From Pedobacter sp. SYSU D00535 (GTDB lineage Bacteria > Bacteroidota > Bacteroidia > Sphingobacteriales > Sphingobacteriaceae), in assembly GCF_017355855.1 (NCBI RefSeq), contig NZ_JAFEWD010000001.1:124001-188000 (forward strand): 64,000 nucleotides of DNA. The letters are read 5' to 3'. Below, piece by piece: positions 63,755 to 64,000 of this stretch (position 1 is the first letter of the stretch; every line of letters starts with the position of its first letter). The translations under genes were made by a program, and so were the position numbers. The notes below the pieces were generated by a model. That model was not told the origin of the DNA, did not search any database, and saw only the letters and a list, made by a program, of their open reading frames with translations.

Positions 63755-64000
63755 CTACATATTCAGCTTATTCATGTCCAAAGTTGTAGCAGATGGCGTG
63801 TAACCCCTTACCTTAAACACCTGCCTGTTAGCAGGAAGGTAATTTACTTCGCCGCCCCGCCGGGTATAAATTGCCAGGCCGCCGCCACCACCACCCCCAG
63901 GAGCGCCAAAGAAGGGTGGGGGATATGCTTTTACGATTGCTATATCTGGGATGGGTATATTAGCGATCTCCTGAGCGGACACCCTTATCTCATTGATGAA
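63755..64000 (-). CDS. TonB-plug-type outer-membrane protein (5' partial)
   Basis: The frame is open to the right edge (FINEIRVSAQEI), so only the C-terminal 81 residues are seen. The order VSAQEIANIPIPDIAIVKAY, PPPFFGAPG, a seven-Gly run and LAIYTRRGG matches the end of a SusC/RagA-like plug domain. The protein ends 30 residues later without a barrel, so it is probably not a full transporter but a plug-bearing surface or periplasmic protein like the macroglobulin fusion at the left edge. Confidence 0.75.
   Translation of the reverse strand, partial: FINEIRVSAQEIANIPIPDIAIVKAYPPPFFGAPGGGGGGGLAIYTRRGGEVNYLPANRQVFKVRGYTPSATTLDMNKLNM

Noticed and set aside
1-64000. tRNA, rRNA, riboswitch or transposase genes
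   Set aside because: I looked through all intergenic stretches and found no cloverleaf, rRNA segment, known riboswitch core or transposase motif that I could support by eye.

Overview
The window looks like a chromosomal segment of a Bacteroidota bacterium, most likely from the Sphingobacteriales/Chitinophagales side. The evidence is a macroglobulin protein carrying a carboxypeptidase-regulatory domain and a SusC/RagA-style TonB plug (positions 3-5192), a second plug-type protein cut by the right edge, tandem DUF6266-like genes, few strong Shine-Dalgarno sites and many large intergenic hairpin repeats. No rRNA, tRNA, CRISPR array or transposase gene was recognised.

Layout. 3-5192: end of the macroglobulin/plug fusion. 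5193-7257: repeat cluster. 7258-10775 (minus): uvsE and a polA paralogue in one translationally coupled operon. 10776-11949: repeats. 11950-14099 (minus): two unrecognised genes. 14398-17196 (minus): SIR2-STAND-TPR defence protein of the Avs5 type. 17475-18256: repeats. 18260-19922 (minus): xseB and xseA. 20186-34845 (plus): type 3 BREX operon (brxF, brxC, pglX, a GmrSD-type enzyme, a 107-aa unknown, helicase brxHII, pglZ, brxA). It is followed by a membrane protein and a divergent SIR2-like protein (34898-36578) that look like an attached defence pair. 37119-39957: XRE regulator, MocR-like regulator and small HTH protein. 40125-41420: two more repeat composites. 41653-43854: two DUF6266-like genes plus a holin/endolysin-like pair. 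44141-45550: unrecognised protein. 46184-54456: cell-envelope and lipid/peptide hydrolase genes with a LuxR-type regulator. 54881-57371: small secreted or membrane proteins. 57845-62671: giant exonuclease-RecQ-UvrD fusion. 62723-64000: a secreted protein and the partial plug protein.

Two hidden layers matter most. First, a composite element of about 550 bp recurs at 6167, 17681, 40125 and 40732, with fragments elsewhere. It is built from two large stem-loops (A and B) bounded by hairpin-forming imperfect terminal inverted repeats. The arm sequences differ between copies but remain complementary, which points to selection on folding; it may be a non-autonomous mobile element or a structured RNA family. 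Second, a 22-bp palindrome (AAATAGCTA-N4-TAGCTATTT) occurs 46-125 bp upstream of four separate transcription units: the SIR2-STAND gene, the membrane protein/M15 peptidase operon, a secreted protein and the M19/patatin operon. The LuxR-type regulator lies beside the last site, so these units may form one regulon.

The BREX operon is unusual in three ways. It carries a GmrSD-like type IV enzyme inside the core. Its BrxF has no visible Walker A motif. It contains one clear (107 aa) and one possible (59 aa) unrecognised small gene.
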